In this document: one piece after another, positions 8,058-15,009 of the stretch
How positions within the stretch are numbered: the stretch's first letter is position 1
Layout of the letters: each line of letters opens with the position of its first letter
Assembly (NCBI GenBank): GCA_024685995.1
Contig: JAIBDY010000021.1
Span: 1-35,700, forward strand
DNA from: Piscirickettsiaceae bacterium
GTDB lineage: Bacteria > Pseudomonadota > Gammaproteobacteria > Nitrosococcales > Methylophagaceae
DNA length: 35,700 bases
Direction: 5' to 3'
Translations under genes and position numbers: made by a program
Notes under the pieces: model-generated
The model's database searches: none
The model's input: only the letters and a program-made list of their open reading frames with translations
Told to the model about the DNA's origin: nothing

Positions 8058-8477
8058 CTATGACCAACCTAAGTCGCGCATTGCCCACGAGGCATTCCAA
8101 ACTTTGGTCATATGTTTAATTAGGCCATCGTTGTTCATCATTATGATATAGACATAATCTGAATGGGTGGTTTTGTTTGTGGCTGCTATAGGGCCACCGT
8201 TCCCATTATGGGTGCCGTGGAAAGTGGCGAAAAACATGGCTGTATTTGTGTTTTGATCATAACTCGCACTATGTAAGTCATAGCTTGCACCAATAGTCGT
8301 AGTCGAGCCGAAATTGACCAGCCATTCGGTATAGCCTTTAAGTGTTGTGATACCTGCTAGCGGAGCTGATTGTGCTGAGAATGTGGCATCAGCGGCAGCA
8401 TAATGTTGGCAACCATGCCAACCTTTAAGTGTTTCACATGCATGAAAAAAAGCAGTTGCAGTTTCAAAAGGTGTCAT
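8058..8477 (-). CDS. NTF2-like / SnoaL-like small protein
   Basis: The 139-aa product begins with the helix typical of NTF2-like proteins (TPFETATAFFHACETLKGW). A central region (LKGYTEWLVNFGSTTT) and beta strands ending in SDYVYIIMMNNDGLIKHMTKVWNA follow; this is the cone-shaped fold used by SnoaL-type cyclases, isomerases and many proteins of unknown role. No signal peptide or membrane segment is seen. Active-site residues cannot be assigned, so no reaction is claimed. The start is well supported by AGGAGGA (minus strand, 8490-8484) six bases before ATG 8477. It is divergent from the MetX-like gene at 8697. Confidence 0.75.
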   Translation of the reverse strand: MTPFETATAFFHACETLKGWHGCQHYAAADATFSAQSAPLAGITTLKGYTEWLVNFGSTTTIGASYDLHSASYDQNTNTAMFFATFHGTHNGNGGPIAATNKTTHSDYVYIIMMNNDGLIKHMTKVWNASWAMRDLGWS

Positions 8478-8696
8478 GATGCATCCTCCTTTTATAATTT
8501 TAAGAATGAACCTTGATGTTATTTCAGTATAGATCGACAGCGCTATGTTGGCGATGTCTTTCGCGCGTTATTTGGCGTGTGCTTACATTGACATTAATTT
8601 GAACTTCGTTCTACTATCGTGTTGCTTGTCATGGATAGTCAAACTGTTGGGGCAAACAGTACAGAACGATAGTCACTTTTTGTTTTCTTTATACGG
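8478..8696. promoter_or_regulatory. Divergent intergenic region with a small inverted repeat
   Basis: This 219-bp region lies between divergent genes and should hold both promoters. A short inverted repeat, ACTGTT (8643-8648) with AACAGT (8655-8660), could be an operator for the rightward gene. No clear sigma70 hexamers stand out. Confidence 0.3.
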
Positions 8697-9758
8697 ATGG
8701 TAACAATGATCAAAAATGAATATTATTCACAGGAAAATCAAGGGCCTTACGAATTCTTTGATATCAAAAACTTTGAGCTTGAATATGGTGGCGTGATACC
8801 TAACTGCCGTATTGCCTACTCAACGCATGGCACATTAAATGAAGCCAAAGATAATGTGATTCTGTTTCCACACATGTTTTCGGGTACGAGTAAAAGTTTA
8901 GAAGCTTATGTTGGTGAAGGTAAAGCCCTTGATCCTAGTAAGTATTTTATTATTTTCCCGAATCAACTTGGTAATGGCGTCTCAACGTCACCACATAATA
9001 CCGATGATGCGTCGATTTCGATGTGTGATTTTCCTCAACTATCAATCGGTGACGACGTTCGTGCTCAACATGCACTGTTAACCGAACAATTTGGTATTAG
9101 TGAAATCGCTTTGGTATTGGGCTGGTCAATGGGGGCTCAGCAGACCTATGAATGGGCTGTGCGCTATCCAGAGATGATCAAGCGTGCAGCCCCGATTGGT
9201 GGCACGGCAAAAACGTCTGATCACAATGCGGTAATGGTCGAAGGCTTAATTGGTGCCTTACGCACTGCTGTTAACTTTAATGAAGGTAATTACAGCTGTT
9301 GTGAAGATTTAGACCAAGGCTTATGTCATTTAGCTGTGATGTTTGCCGCCATCGGGGTCAGTCGTGAGTTTTATGCCAAAGAGCATTGGCGTGATGCAGG
9401 CTTTGAGTCAGTTGAACAATTTTTAATCGACTTTTGGAAAGCGTGGTTTAGGCCGATGGATCCCAATGCCTTGGTGGCTATGTTAGATAAATGGCAACAT
9501 GCCGATGTGTCAAAACATACCGGTGGAGATTTGGCTGCAGCCTTAGGCTCGATTAAAGCCGTGGTACATAATATGCCGTTTGAACAAGATATGATGTTCA
9601 CCGAAGCGGAATGTCGTGAAGATTCTGCCATGATTCCACATTGCGAACATAAACCGATTCCAACAACGTGGGGGCATTTTGCGATGTTTGGCGTGTTCCC
9701 ACAAGACTTTGCATTTATTGATAATCAAATCAAAGCATTACTGGCAACACAGGCTTAA
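8697..9758 (+). CDS. Alpha/beta hydrolase of the homoserine O-acetyltransferase (MetX) superfamily
   Basis: The 353-aa protein shows the MetX-like layout. An N-terminal strand-rich part contains RIAYSTHGTLNEAKDNVILFPH. The region GKALDPSKYFIIFPNQLGNG follows, then the nucleophile elbow LGWSMGAQQ (Ser144), a lid region, a probable acid near Asp298 (FEQDMMF) and the catalytic His327 in TTWGHFAMFG. The triad looks complete, so it is probably an active acyltransferase or hydrolase. Family members annotated as homoserine acetyltransferase often have other substrates, and no methionine gene is adjacent, so methionine synthesis is not claimed. Start is ATG 8697; ATG 8706, preceded by GGATGG, is equally plausible. 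A strong hairpin follows 20 bases after the stop. Confidence 0.8.
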   Translation: MVTMIKNEYYSQENQGPYEFFDIKNFELEYGGVIPNCRIAYSTHGTLNEAKDNVILFPHMFSGTSKSLEAYVGEGKALDPSKYFIIFPNQLGNGVSTSPHNTDDASISMCDFPQLSIGDDVRAQHALLTEQFGISEIALVLGWSMGAQQTYEWAVRYPEMIKRAAPIGGTAKTSDHNAVMVEGLIGALRTAVNFNEGNYSCCEDLDQGLCHLAVMFAAIGVSREFYAKEHWRDAGFESVEQFLIDFWKAWFRPMDPNALVAMLDKWQHADVSKHTGGDLAAALGSIKAVVHNMPFEQDMMFTEAECREDSAMIPHCEHKPIPTTWGHFAMFGVFPQDFAFIDNQIKALLATQA

Positions 9759-9778
9759 TTAGAACGTATTAATTCAAT

Positions 9779-9811
9779 GCCCGTAGGCAAGTGATGAGCT
9801 TGTCTACGGGC
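9779..9811 (+). terminator. Strong hairpin after the MetX-like gene, probable terminator
   Basis: GCCCGTAGGCAAG (9779-9791) pairs with CTTGTCTACGGGC (9799-9811) over 13 bp, with one G-T wobble and a 7-nt loop. The following bases are only moderately T-rich (TTGTTGATGCGTTTT), so termination may be partial. It may serve the convergent minus-strand gene as well. Confidence 0.6.
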
Positions 9812-9913
9812 TTGTTGATGCGTTTTATACCAAAAGGCATCGCTTTACTTCGATGAAAGGCAAAGCTGAGTAAAGGGCGCGGTTGATAAAGTGGTCGCGC
9901 TGTTGCAAAGATA

Positions 9914-10498
9914 TTATTGATTAAATGAACCGCGAACTTCATTAATGGTCTGAGCGGCGGATTCAATTGATATCATGTAAGCGTCTTTTATGGCAAGCCA
10001 TTTGTCATGACTATAGTCTGTAGCAAAATCCATCGCCTCTGCCACACTCTCATTAGCCGATTGTTTAACCTCGGTGAGAATGCGTACAGAGTCAACTTTA
10101 CTTTGTTCAAGGCAAGCGTTGTAGTCAAATTCATCCATAGTGCTATATAAAATACTGTGTTCAGTGTGCAATGAGGCCTGCTGTTCGCAATAATCTTGTA
10201 TTTCGAAACCGGTCATCGTGATGGCAACGGCAGCGGTGCCAACGGTGGCCGCTGCGAGCGATGCGGCGGCAACCCTACGACTGGATCGCTTGGTTAGTCG
10301 CTTGGTCAGATTCTGAGTCTTGGTTTGATGCCTAACCTTCATTTTTTCTATCACCGTTTGTGACGACTTGAGGTGGTGAAGTGTCTCTACGGAAGTGGAG
10401 ACTAGGCCAAATGTAGCTAGGATAGTATTTAAGAATAGGGTGGCAGCCAATGCTACGACCGTTATCGTGGCTGTAAACGTTAAGAATATCGTCTTCAT
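9914..10498 (-). CDS. Uncharacterised two-TM protein
   Basis: I do not recognise this 194-aa protein. It has a hydrophobic N-terminal segment (about residues 3-32) and a second hydrophobic, Ala-rich segment (about 76-98, VAAASLAAATVGTAAVAIT). Between them is a basic linker with many Lys/Arg (HQTKTQNLTKRLTKRSSRR). This predicts a cytoplasmic basic loop between two membrane helices. The remaining ~95 residues are polar and mostly helical, with two cysteines (DYCEQ and NACLEQ) that could form a disulfide if periplasmic. AAGG lies 11 bases before ATG 10498. It shares strand with the secreted protein to its right, 72 bases away. Confidence 0.7.
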   Translation of the reverse strand: MKTIFLTFTATITVVALAATLFLNTILATFGLVSTSVETLHHLKSSQTVIEKMKVRHQTKTQNLTKRLTKRSSRRVAAASLAAATVGTAAVAITMTGFEIQDYCEQQASLHTEHSILYSTMDEFDYNACLEQSKVDSVRILTEVKQSANESVAEAMDFATDYSHDKWLAIKDAYMISIESAAQTINEVRGSFNQ

Positions 10499-10570
10499 GG
10501 TTATTCAACCTTGATATTAAAGATAGGTTCCCTTAATTTGCGCGTTGTCGTGTGACTAAGTTGGTGATGG

Positions 10571-10984
10571 CTAGCGGTCTTCTGATTCAGACCGAACGAC
10601 AAGGCGTCCATTTTGCATTTTAGTGAGGTCAATCTTTAAGCGTGTTTGCGTCCAACCATGGACTGTGTCGTGTGCTTCTATATAAAGTGTCTCAAAGGCA
10701 TCATCTATTTTGATATTGTTTAAACTACGGGCAAAAGGTTGTTCGTCAACATGGGGGTGAAGTAGGGTTCTGGTACCGAGAATATTACCTTTGTCATCCA
10801 TGATGCGCCAAACATCAGCATAGTGTTCCCACCCTATATCATCATGTTGTAATTGCACAGTGATAGCGTATTCATTTTGGCTTTGGTGGTAGAGGGCGAC
10901 AGTTTGAATAGCGACGTCACCTGCTGATGCAATCAGGGTATAACTGAAGAGCGAGAAGGCGAGTAATAAATTGTTTTTATTCAT
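10571..10984 (-). CDS. Small secreted protein of unknown function (GWEHYADVW family)
   Basis: From ATG 10984 the product is 137 aa with a clear signal peptide (NNLLLAFSLFSYTLIASA, cleavage before GD). The mature part is beta-rich, with the conserved-looking core HDDIGWEHYADVWRIMDDKG, then LGTRTLLHPHVDEQPFARSL. I recall this core from small exported proteins of unknown function, but cannot name a domain. The clustered His (HPHVDEQ) could bind a metal; that is speculation. A start at 11119 would overlap the VOC gene and hide the signal peptide, so it is rejected. The gene lies 22 bases downstream of the VOC gene and is probably co-transcribed with it. Confidence 0.75.
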   Translation of the reverse strand: MNKNNLLLAFSLFSYTLIASAGDVAIQTVALYHQSQNEYAITVQLQHDDIGWEHYADVWRIMDDKGNILGTRTLLHPHVDEQPFARSLNNIKIDDAFETLYIEAHDTVHGWTQTRLKIDLTKMQNGRLVVRSESEDR

Positions 10985-11006
10985 AATTAAACTTTTTGTT
11001 AGGGTG

Positions 11007-11372
11007 TTATAGGCTTTTGTCACTATCAGACCAAACGGCGAGCTCATTGCCGCTGGGTTCGGTGAAATGAAAGCGGCGACCGCCTGGGAACTCAAAAATA
11101 GCTTGGGTGATTTTACCACCGGCCAACTCTATTTTGCTTTGCGTTTGTTCGAGGTTGTGGCTGAAGATAACCGTGAGGGCACTGCCATTTCGGGTCAAAG
11201 CTTGTTGATCAGATTTGAAAAAACCACCACCTATACCTTGGTTTGAGAACGTCGTGTAGTTGGGGCCAAAATCTTGGAAATGCCACCCGAAAACGGTCTC
11301 GAAAAAATGTTTGGTGGCTGGAATATCTTGCGCTGGGAATTCGAGATAATTGATTTTGTTATGTTGGTTCAT
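11007..11372 (-). CDS. VOC family (glyoxalase/bleomycin resistance-like) protein
   Basis: The 121-aa protein is a single vicinal-oxygen-chelate module pair: INYLEFPAQDIPATKHFFETVFGW at the start, a GIGGGFF turn in the middle, and GGRRFHFTEPSGNELAVWSD at the end. Such proteins bind metals or small ligands and range from dioxygenases to resistance proteins; the substrate is unknown. ATG 11372 is preferred over an upstream in-frame start at 11444 because AAAGG precedes it at a proper distance. The extension would also run through the remnant of a methyltransferase gene read in another frame. It is probably co-transcribed with the secreted protein downstream. Confidence 0.85.
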   Translation of the reverse strand: MNQHNKINYLEFPAQDIPATKHFFETVFGWHFQDFGPNYTTFSNQGIGGGFFKSDQQALTRNGSALTVIFSHNLEQTQSKIELAGGKITQAIFEFPGGRRFHFTEPSGNELAVWSDSDKSL

Positions 11373-11790
11373 GGGAAAGGCCTTTCTGGACAACTGCACA
11401 ATAAGCAGTGAACGGCTTATCAGCTTGGTCAACGATTTTGGCATTGCTAAAGCCAGCTTGCTTTAATAATTCTAAAACATCAAGTTTTGAATAAGAAGTG
11501 AAGCTATCTAATTCAAGTGCCGGTGGTCATATTTGTGAGGTATTTTTAAACCGACAGCGAGTCAGTCCTCAGTGACTTCGTTAATTAGTGCGTGGATCAA
11601 CTGTCTTAGAACAAATCCAGTTTCGAGTACATAGTCTGATTTTTTTGGGTGATAAAGGCATTGTAACAACCCCATCGACGCCAATACTGCCGTTATTAAA
11701 CAGATAGTTCAGTAGGTATCGGCTAGCGAAGCTAGGTGCGTTGGCTTGTTGAGAGCGTAATTTGATGGCTATCAGTTTAAACAGGAACAT
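11359..11790 (-). pseudogene. SAM-dependent methyltransferase remnant with its middle deleted
   Basis: Two pieces of one class I methyltransferase lie in order on the minus strand. The first (from ATG 11790) encodes IAIKLRSQQANAPSFASRYL then LNYLFNNGS, the usual N-terminal start of small methyltransferases. A frame change leads into HPKKSDYVLETGF, a worn copy of SAM-binding motif I (VLEIGFG). The second (11526-11359) encodes ALELDSFTSYSKLDVLELL, then KQAGFSNAKIVDQADKPF and TAYCAVVQKG, a typical C-terminal end. The central part is missing: the whole is 432 bp, where about 630 would be expected. The remnant runs into the start of the VOC gene. Protein-level recognition is by eye. Confidence 0.65.
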
Positions 11791-11878
11791 GATTAGAGGT
11801 GTTTGTCCTCGGGTTTTGATTCGAGATGAAATAGGTCATCTATATTGTCACCTTGGATGATTGTGTAGAATTAAGATT

Positions 11879-12862
11879 ATGAGCAAAGGGAATATTATTG
11901 AGAGTGAGTTTAAAACGGCTTATTGGCTGCCAGAGCGGCATAGCCAAACGCTGTTTCCGACTTTGTTTAGAAGACCTAAGCCTATGTGGCTAAGCGAAGA
12001 GGACTTAGAATTGCCGGATGGTGACTTTGTTGAGTTATCTTGGACTGAACCCACAAACTCGGGCCCGGTTATCGCTTTATTTCATGGCTTGGAAGGCTCA
12101 ATTGATTCAGGTTATGTGCGTGGCATTTTACATATTGTGCGTGAGCTGGGCTGGCAAGGTGTGTTAATGCACTTTCGGACTTGCGGTAAAAAAGGCAATC
12201 GCCTACCGCGTTGGTATCATTCTGGTGATAGTCCAGATATTGATTATTTTATTCGTTTTTTACGCAGCCGCTTTCCCGGTAGGCCTATAGGCGCGCTTGG
12301 CGTGTCCTTAGGTGGCAATGCTTTACTAAAGTATCTAGGGGAGCAGGGGGCAGATAGTCCATTATCAGCTGCGATGGCGGTCTCTGTACCGTTTGATTTG
12401 GCTAATACGGCGCAGCATCTAACAACGGGCTTTTCGCGGATCTACCAATCACATTTAATTCGTCTGGTACGGAAGAAAGTTGTGGCGAAACATAAGGTGA
12501 TGTCCTTGCCAATGGATCTGGCTGCGTTCAATAAAGCGAATACGTTTTACCATGTTGATAACTTAGCGGCGCAACTGCATGGCTTTAAAAGTGCTGATGA
12601 TTATTATTCGCGGGCAAGTGCGCGACAGTTTTTAAAGTCAATTGAAGTGCCGACTTTAGTATTGCATAGCGAAAATGATCCGTTTATGACCCCAGCAGCT
12701 ATCCCAACGCAAGGGGAATTATCTCCGAATGTCACGCTTGAATTAACCAAAAGTGGTGGCCATGTGGGCTTTGTCTATGGTAAGAACCCATTGCAACCTA
12801 AGTACTGGATTGATAAGCGATTTCGTGAGTTTTTTTGTCGTCAGTTTTCCGTAAACAACTGA
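11879..12862 (+). CDS. yheT: YheT-like alpha/beta hydrolase
   Basis: The 327-aa protein resembles E. coli YheT throughout. YWLPERHSQTLFPTLFRR stands at the N-terminus, followed by LELPDGDFVELSW, FHGLEGSIDSGYVRG, VLMHFRTCGKKGNR and the nucleophile elbow GVSLGGNALL (Ser143). Asp267 in HSENDPFM and His295 in GGHVGFVYG complete the triad. The family are cytoplasmic hydrolases or esterases with poorly defined substrates. ATG 11879 is chosen over the TTG at 11861 because it matches the family N-terminus, although no strong Shine-Dalgarno sequence is visible. It stands alone, downstream of the pseudogene. Confidence 0.9.
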   Translation: MSKGNIIESEFKTAYWLPERHSQTLFPTLFRRPKPMWLSEEDLELPDGDFVELSWTEPTNSGPVIALFHGLEGSIDSGYVRGILHIVRELGWQGVLMHFRTCGKKGNRLPRWYHSGDSPDIDYFIRFLRSRFPGRPIGALGVSLGGNALLKYLGEQGADSPLSAAMAVSVPFDLANTAQHLTTGFSRIYQSHLIRLVRKKVVAKHKVMSLPMDLAAFNKANTFYHVDNLAAQLHGFKSADDYYSRASARQFLKSIEVPTLVLHSENDPFMTPAAIPTQGELSPNVTLELTKSGGHVGFVYGKNPLQPKYWIDKRFREFFCRQFSVNN

Positions 12863-12944
12863 ACCCTAACAATCAGCGTGTGTCTATACGATATAAGGCG
12901 CATAACTTTAGTCGTAACTTGAGTTATTGCTTAATACGTTGTTT

Positions 12945-12953
12945 AAGGAGGAG
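12945..12953 (+). promoter_or_regulatory. Strong ribosome binding site deciding the SPW-protein start
   Basis: AAGGAGGAG lies six bases before ATG 12960. It rules in that start over an upstream ATG at 12927. Confidence 0.8.
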
Positions 12954-12959
12954 TGTCGC

Positions 12960-13346
12960 ATGAATATTCGATTTCTAACATCCACAATACATGGTGCCTT
13001 AGATTACATCGCAGCCGTTGTATTAATACTCGCGCCAGTCATTTTAAAACTCAATGAGGTTTCTGCTTTTGCTTATTGGTTATCAATTGTTGGTGGGGGT
13101 TTATTGATCTTCTATAGTTTATTGACTGATTATGCTCTCAGTATCAGCAAAATGATTCCTTTTAAAGTGCATCTAGGCTTTGATTTATCTGCAGGTGTTG
13201 TTTTCTTGATTTGGCCATTTATATTTGGTTTTACCGGCTTAGCCATGGCGTACTACGTTGTGATAGGCTTAGGTATTTTGCTAGTAGTGGCCGTGACCGA
13301 TCCGGAACCACATACAACGCATCACTCACATCACATTACGGAATGA
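12960..13346 (+). CDS. SPW-repeat type four-TM membrane protein
   Basis: From ATG 12960 the product is 128 aa with four predicted membrane helices: IHGALDYIAAVVLILAP, AYWLSIVGGGLLIFYSLL, LGFDLSAGVVFLIWPFIFG and AYYVVIGLGILLVVAV. The pattern HGxLDY...LAP near the N-terminus and FDLSAG...LIWPF later is that of the small SPW-repeat membrane family, whose function is unknown. The tail is His-rich (HTTHHSHH) and may bind metal. A strong terminator follows. Confidence 0.8.
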   Translation: MNIRFLTSTIHGALDYIAAVVLILAPVILKLNEVSAFAYWLSIVGGGLLIFYSLLTDYALSISKMIPFKVHLGFDLSAGVVFLIWPFIFGFTGLAMAYYVVIGLGILLVVAVTDPEPHTTHHSHHITE

Positions 13347-13376
13347 TCGGGAAAGAGTTGAGTTGATTTGAACAAC

Positions 13377-13411
13377 TGGCGGCCTATTTTTATAATAGGC
13401 CGCCAAGTTTT
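13377..13411 (+). terminator. Strong terminator after the SPW protein
   Basis: GGCGGCCTATT (13378-13388) pairs perfectly with AATAGGCCGCC (13394-13404) over a 5-nt loop, with an extra T-A pair outside and TTTT shortly after. It isolates the accessory stretch from the envelope cluster. Confidence 0.88.
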
Positions 13412-13468
13412 GAATGAGCGTTGTATACTGCAAGCCATGAAGGCTTTATGCATTAAATCAAAGACCGT

Positions 13469-13948
13469 ATGTTCATAGTTGATGTTTCTATTTCTTTGCA
13501 AACTTGTCGTGTCATGTCAGGGAATGTCTGTCTGTTTGAAGCCGCGATCTCGACGGCAAAAAATGGTCCCGGTGAAACAAAAAATAGTGAGTGTACTCCA
13601 AGGGGCCTACACCAAATTCGCGCCTGCATTGGGGCGGGATGTCCAGAAAACACCATATTTGTTGGTCGTCGACCGACAGGAGAGCGTTATAGTGAGGCCT
13701 TGTCGGCGCAGTTTCCTGACCGAGATTGGATCTTGACGCGTATTTTGTGGCTAAGTGGACTCGAAGTTGGCCGCAATCGATTGGCAAATGTTGATACAAT
13801 GCAACGCTATATTTACATCCATGGTTGTCCCGATAGTTTGCCGATGGGTAAACCACTATCCCATGGCTGTATTCGAATGCATAATCGAGACTTGTTGCCG
13901 CTTTTTGACTTAGTTAAGCCCGGCACGCAGGTCATGATTCATGAATAA
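13469..13948 (+). CDS. L,D-transpeptidase (YkuD domain) family protein
   Basis: The 159-aa protein is a bare YkuD catalytic domain. IYIHGCPD (His118) and SHGCIRMHN (Ser131-His132-Gly133-Cys134, Arg136) supply the catalytic His and Cys. The opening strand FIVDVSISLQTCRV and AAISTAKNGPGE match the family start. It may form 3-3 crosslinks or attach proteins or other groups to peptidoglycan. No signal peptide is seen. An in-frame stop at 13454-13456 leaves no upstream ATG, so it is either exported by other means or acts in the cytoplasm, as some small YkuD proteins probably do. nagZ starts 11 bases downstream, so the two are probably one operon linked to cell-wall turnover. Confidence 0.88.
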   Translation: MFIVDVSISLQTCRVMSGNVCLFEAAISTAKNGPGETKNSECTPRGLHQIRACIGAGCPENTIFVGRRPTGERYSEALSAQFPDRDWILTRILWLSGLEVGRNRLANVDTMQRYIYIHGCPDSLPMGKPLSHGCIRMHNRDLLPLFDLVKPGTQVMIHE

Positions 13949-13959
13949 GGTGAGCGTGT

Positions 13960-15009
13960 ATGACTCTTGGCCCATTAATGGTCGATATCGCTGGTTTAGC
14001 ACTGAGCGAACAAGAAGCTGAAATTTTGCAACACCCGCTGGTTGGCGGTGTCATTTTATTTAGTCGTAACTATGAATCGCCAGAACAAGTCGCCGAGTTG
14101 ACGGCCTCTATTCGCGCTTTACGCGATCCTCATTTACTTATCTCGGTTGATCACGAAGGGGGCCGGGTACAACGTTTTCGTCATGGTTTCACTCGCTTAC
14201 CGCCAGTTGCAGCGTTGGGGAAACGTTATCAGTTGGAACCGGATGTGGTTCTCGAGCGTGCTGAAACGACGGGATGGTTAATGGCTGCTGAATTGCGGGC
14301 AGTAGGGATCGATTTTAGTTTTGCGCCGGTATTAGATTTAGATTATGGCGTCAGCGAAGTGATTGGTGATCGTGCCTTTCACCGCGATCCAGAATCGGTT
14401 GTTGCGATGGCACGTGCGTATATTCAAGGTATGAAACGTGCTTGGATGCCGGCCGTAGGAAAACATTTCCCCGGCCATGGCGCGGTCAACGTCGATTCTC
14501 ACCTTGGTTTACCGATAGATACACGTCATTTTGAAGACATGCTACAAGCGGATATGTTGCCGTTTAGGCAGTTATGCCATCACGGTTTGGCAGGCATCAT
14601 GCCAGCGCATATAGTCTATGAAAAAAGTGATGATTTACCTGCCGGTTTTTCGCCTTTTTGGCTGCAAGAAGTGCTGCGAGGCCGATTAGGTTTTCAAGGG
14701 GCGATTTTAAGCGATGACTTGAGCATGGAAGGTGCGGCGGTGATGGGCGATAGTGTGGCACGTGCAGAGGCCGCTTTGGCTGCGGGTTGCGATATGGTGC
14801 TGGTGTGTAATAAACCCGAGAGTGTGGTGCAAGTGATTGATGGTTTGAAAGTGGAGGCTAACCCTTTACGTCACCTTCGCTTGATCCGTTTACATGGACG
14901 TCATGCTGTAGGGCGTGACAGTTTATTAGCGAGCACAGAGTGGAAAACGGCGGTGCAAACTATATTGCGTTATGCCCCTGAATCAGAGTTGGAGTTGAAT
15001 TTGGCATGA
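13960..15009 (+). CDS. nagZ: Beta-N-acetylhexosaminidase NagZ
   Basis: A 349-aa GH3 enzyme of the cytoplasm. It removes N-acetylglucosamine from GlcNAc-1,6-anhydroMurNAc-peptides during peptidoglycan recycling. Hallmarks are GGVILFSRNY, DHEGGRVQRF (64-73), GKHFPGHG (167-174), the Asp-His dyad DSH (179-181) and the nucleophile motif SDDLSMEGA (Asp252). Length is close to E. coli NagZ (341). AAGGTGAG precedes the ATG. The start follows the L,D-transpeptidase by 11 bases and the stop overlaps the MscS gene by 4 bases (ATGA), so these are one transcript. AmpD, the partner enzyme, lies in the same window at 32630. Confidence 0.97.
   Translation: MTLGPLMVDIAGLALSEQEAEILQHPLVGGVILFSRNYESPEQVAELTASIRALRDPHLLISVDHEGGRVQRFRHGFTRLPPVAALGKRYQLEPDVVLERAETTGWLMAAELRAVGIDFSFAPVLDLDYGVSEVIGDRAFHRDPESVVAMARAYIQGMKRAWMPAVGKHFPGHGAVNVDSHLGLPIDTRHFEDMLQADMLPFRQLCHHGLAGIMPAHIVYEKSDDLPAGFSPFWLQEVLRGRLGFQGAILSDDLSMEGAAVMGDSVARAEAALAAGCDMVLVCNKPESVVQVIDGLKVEANPLRHLRLIRLHGRHAVGRDSLLASTEWKTAVQTILRYAPESELELNLA

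Noticed and set aside
9543-9728. Minus-strand open frames inside the MetX-like gene
   Set aside because: They are shadows of a well-supported coding frame, with no family resemblance.
10985-11119. Upstream extension of the secreted protein
   Set aside because: It overlaps the VOC gene by over 100 bases and buries a clear signal peptide.
11373-11444. Upstream extension of the VOC gene
   Set aside because: The family start fits ATG 11372 with AAAGG before it, and the extension overlaps methyltransferase remnant sequence.
11581-11790. A standalone 69-aa gene
   Set aside because: It reads as the N-terminal remnant of a methyltransferase, with SAM motif I continuing in another frame.
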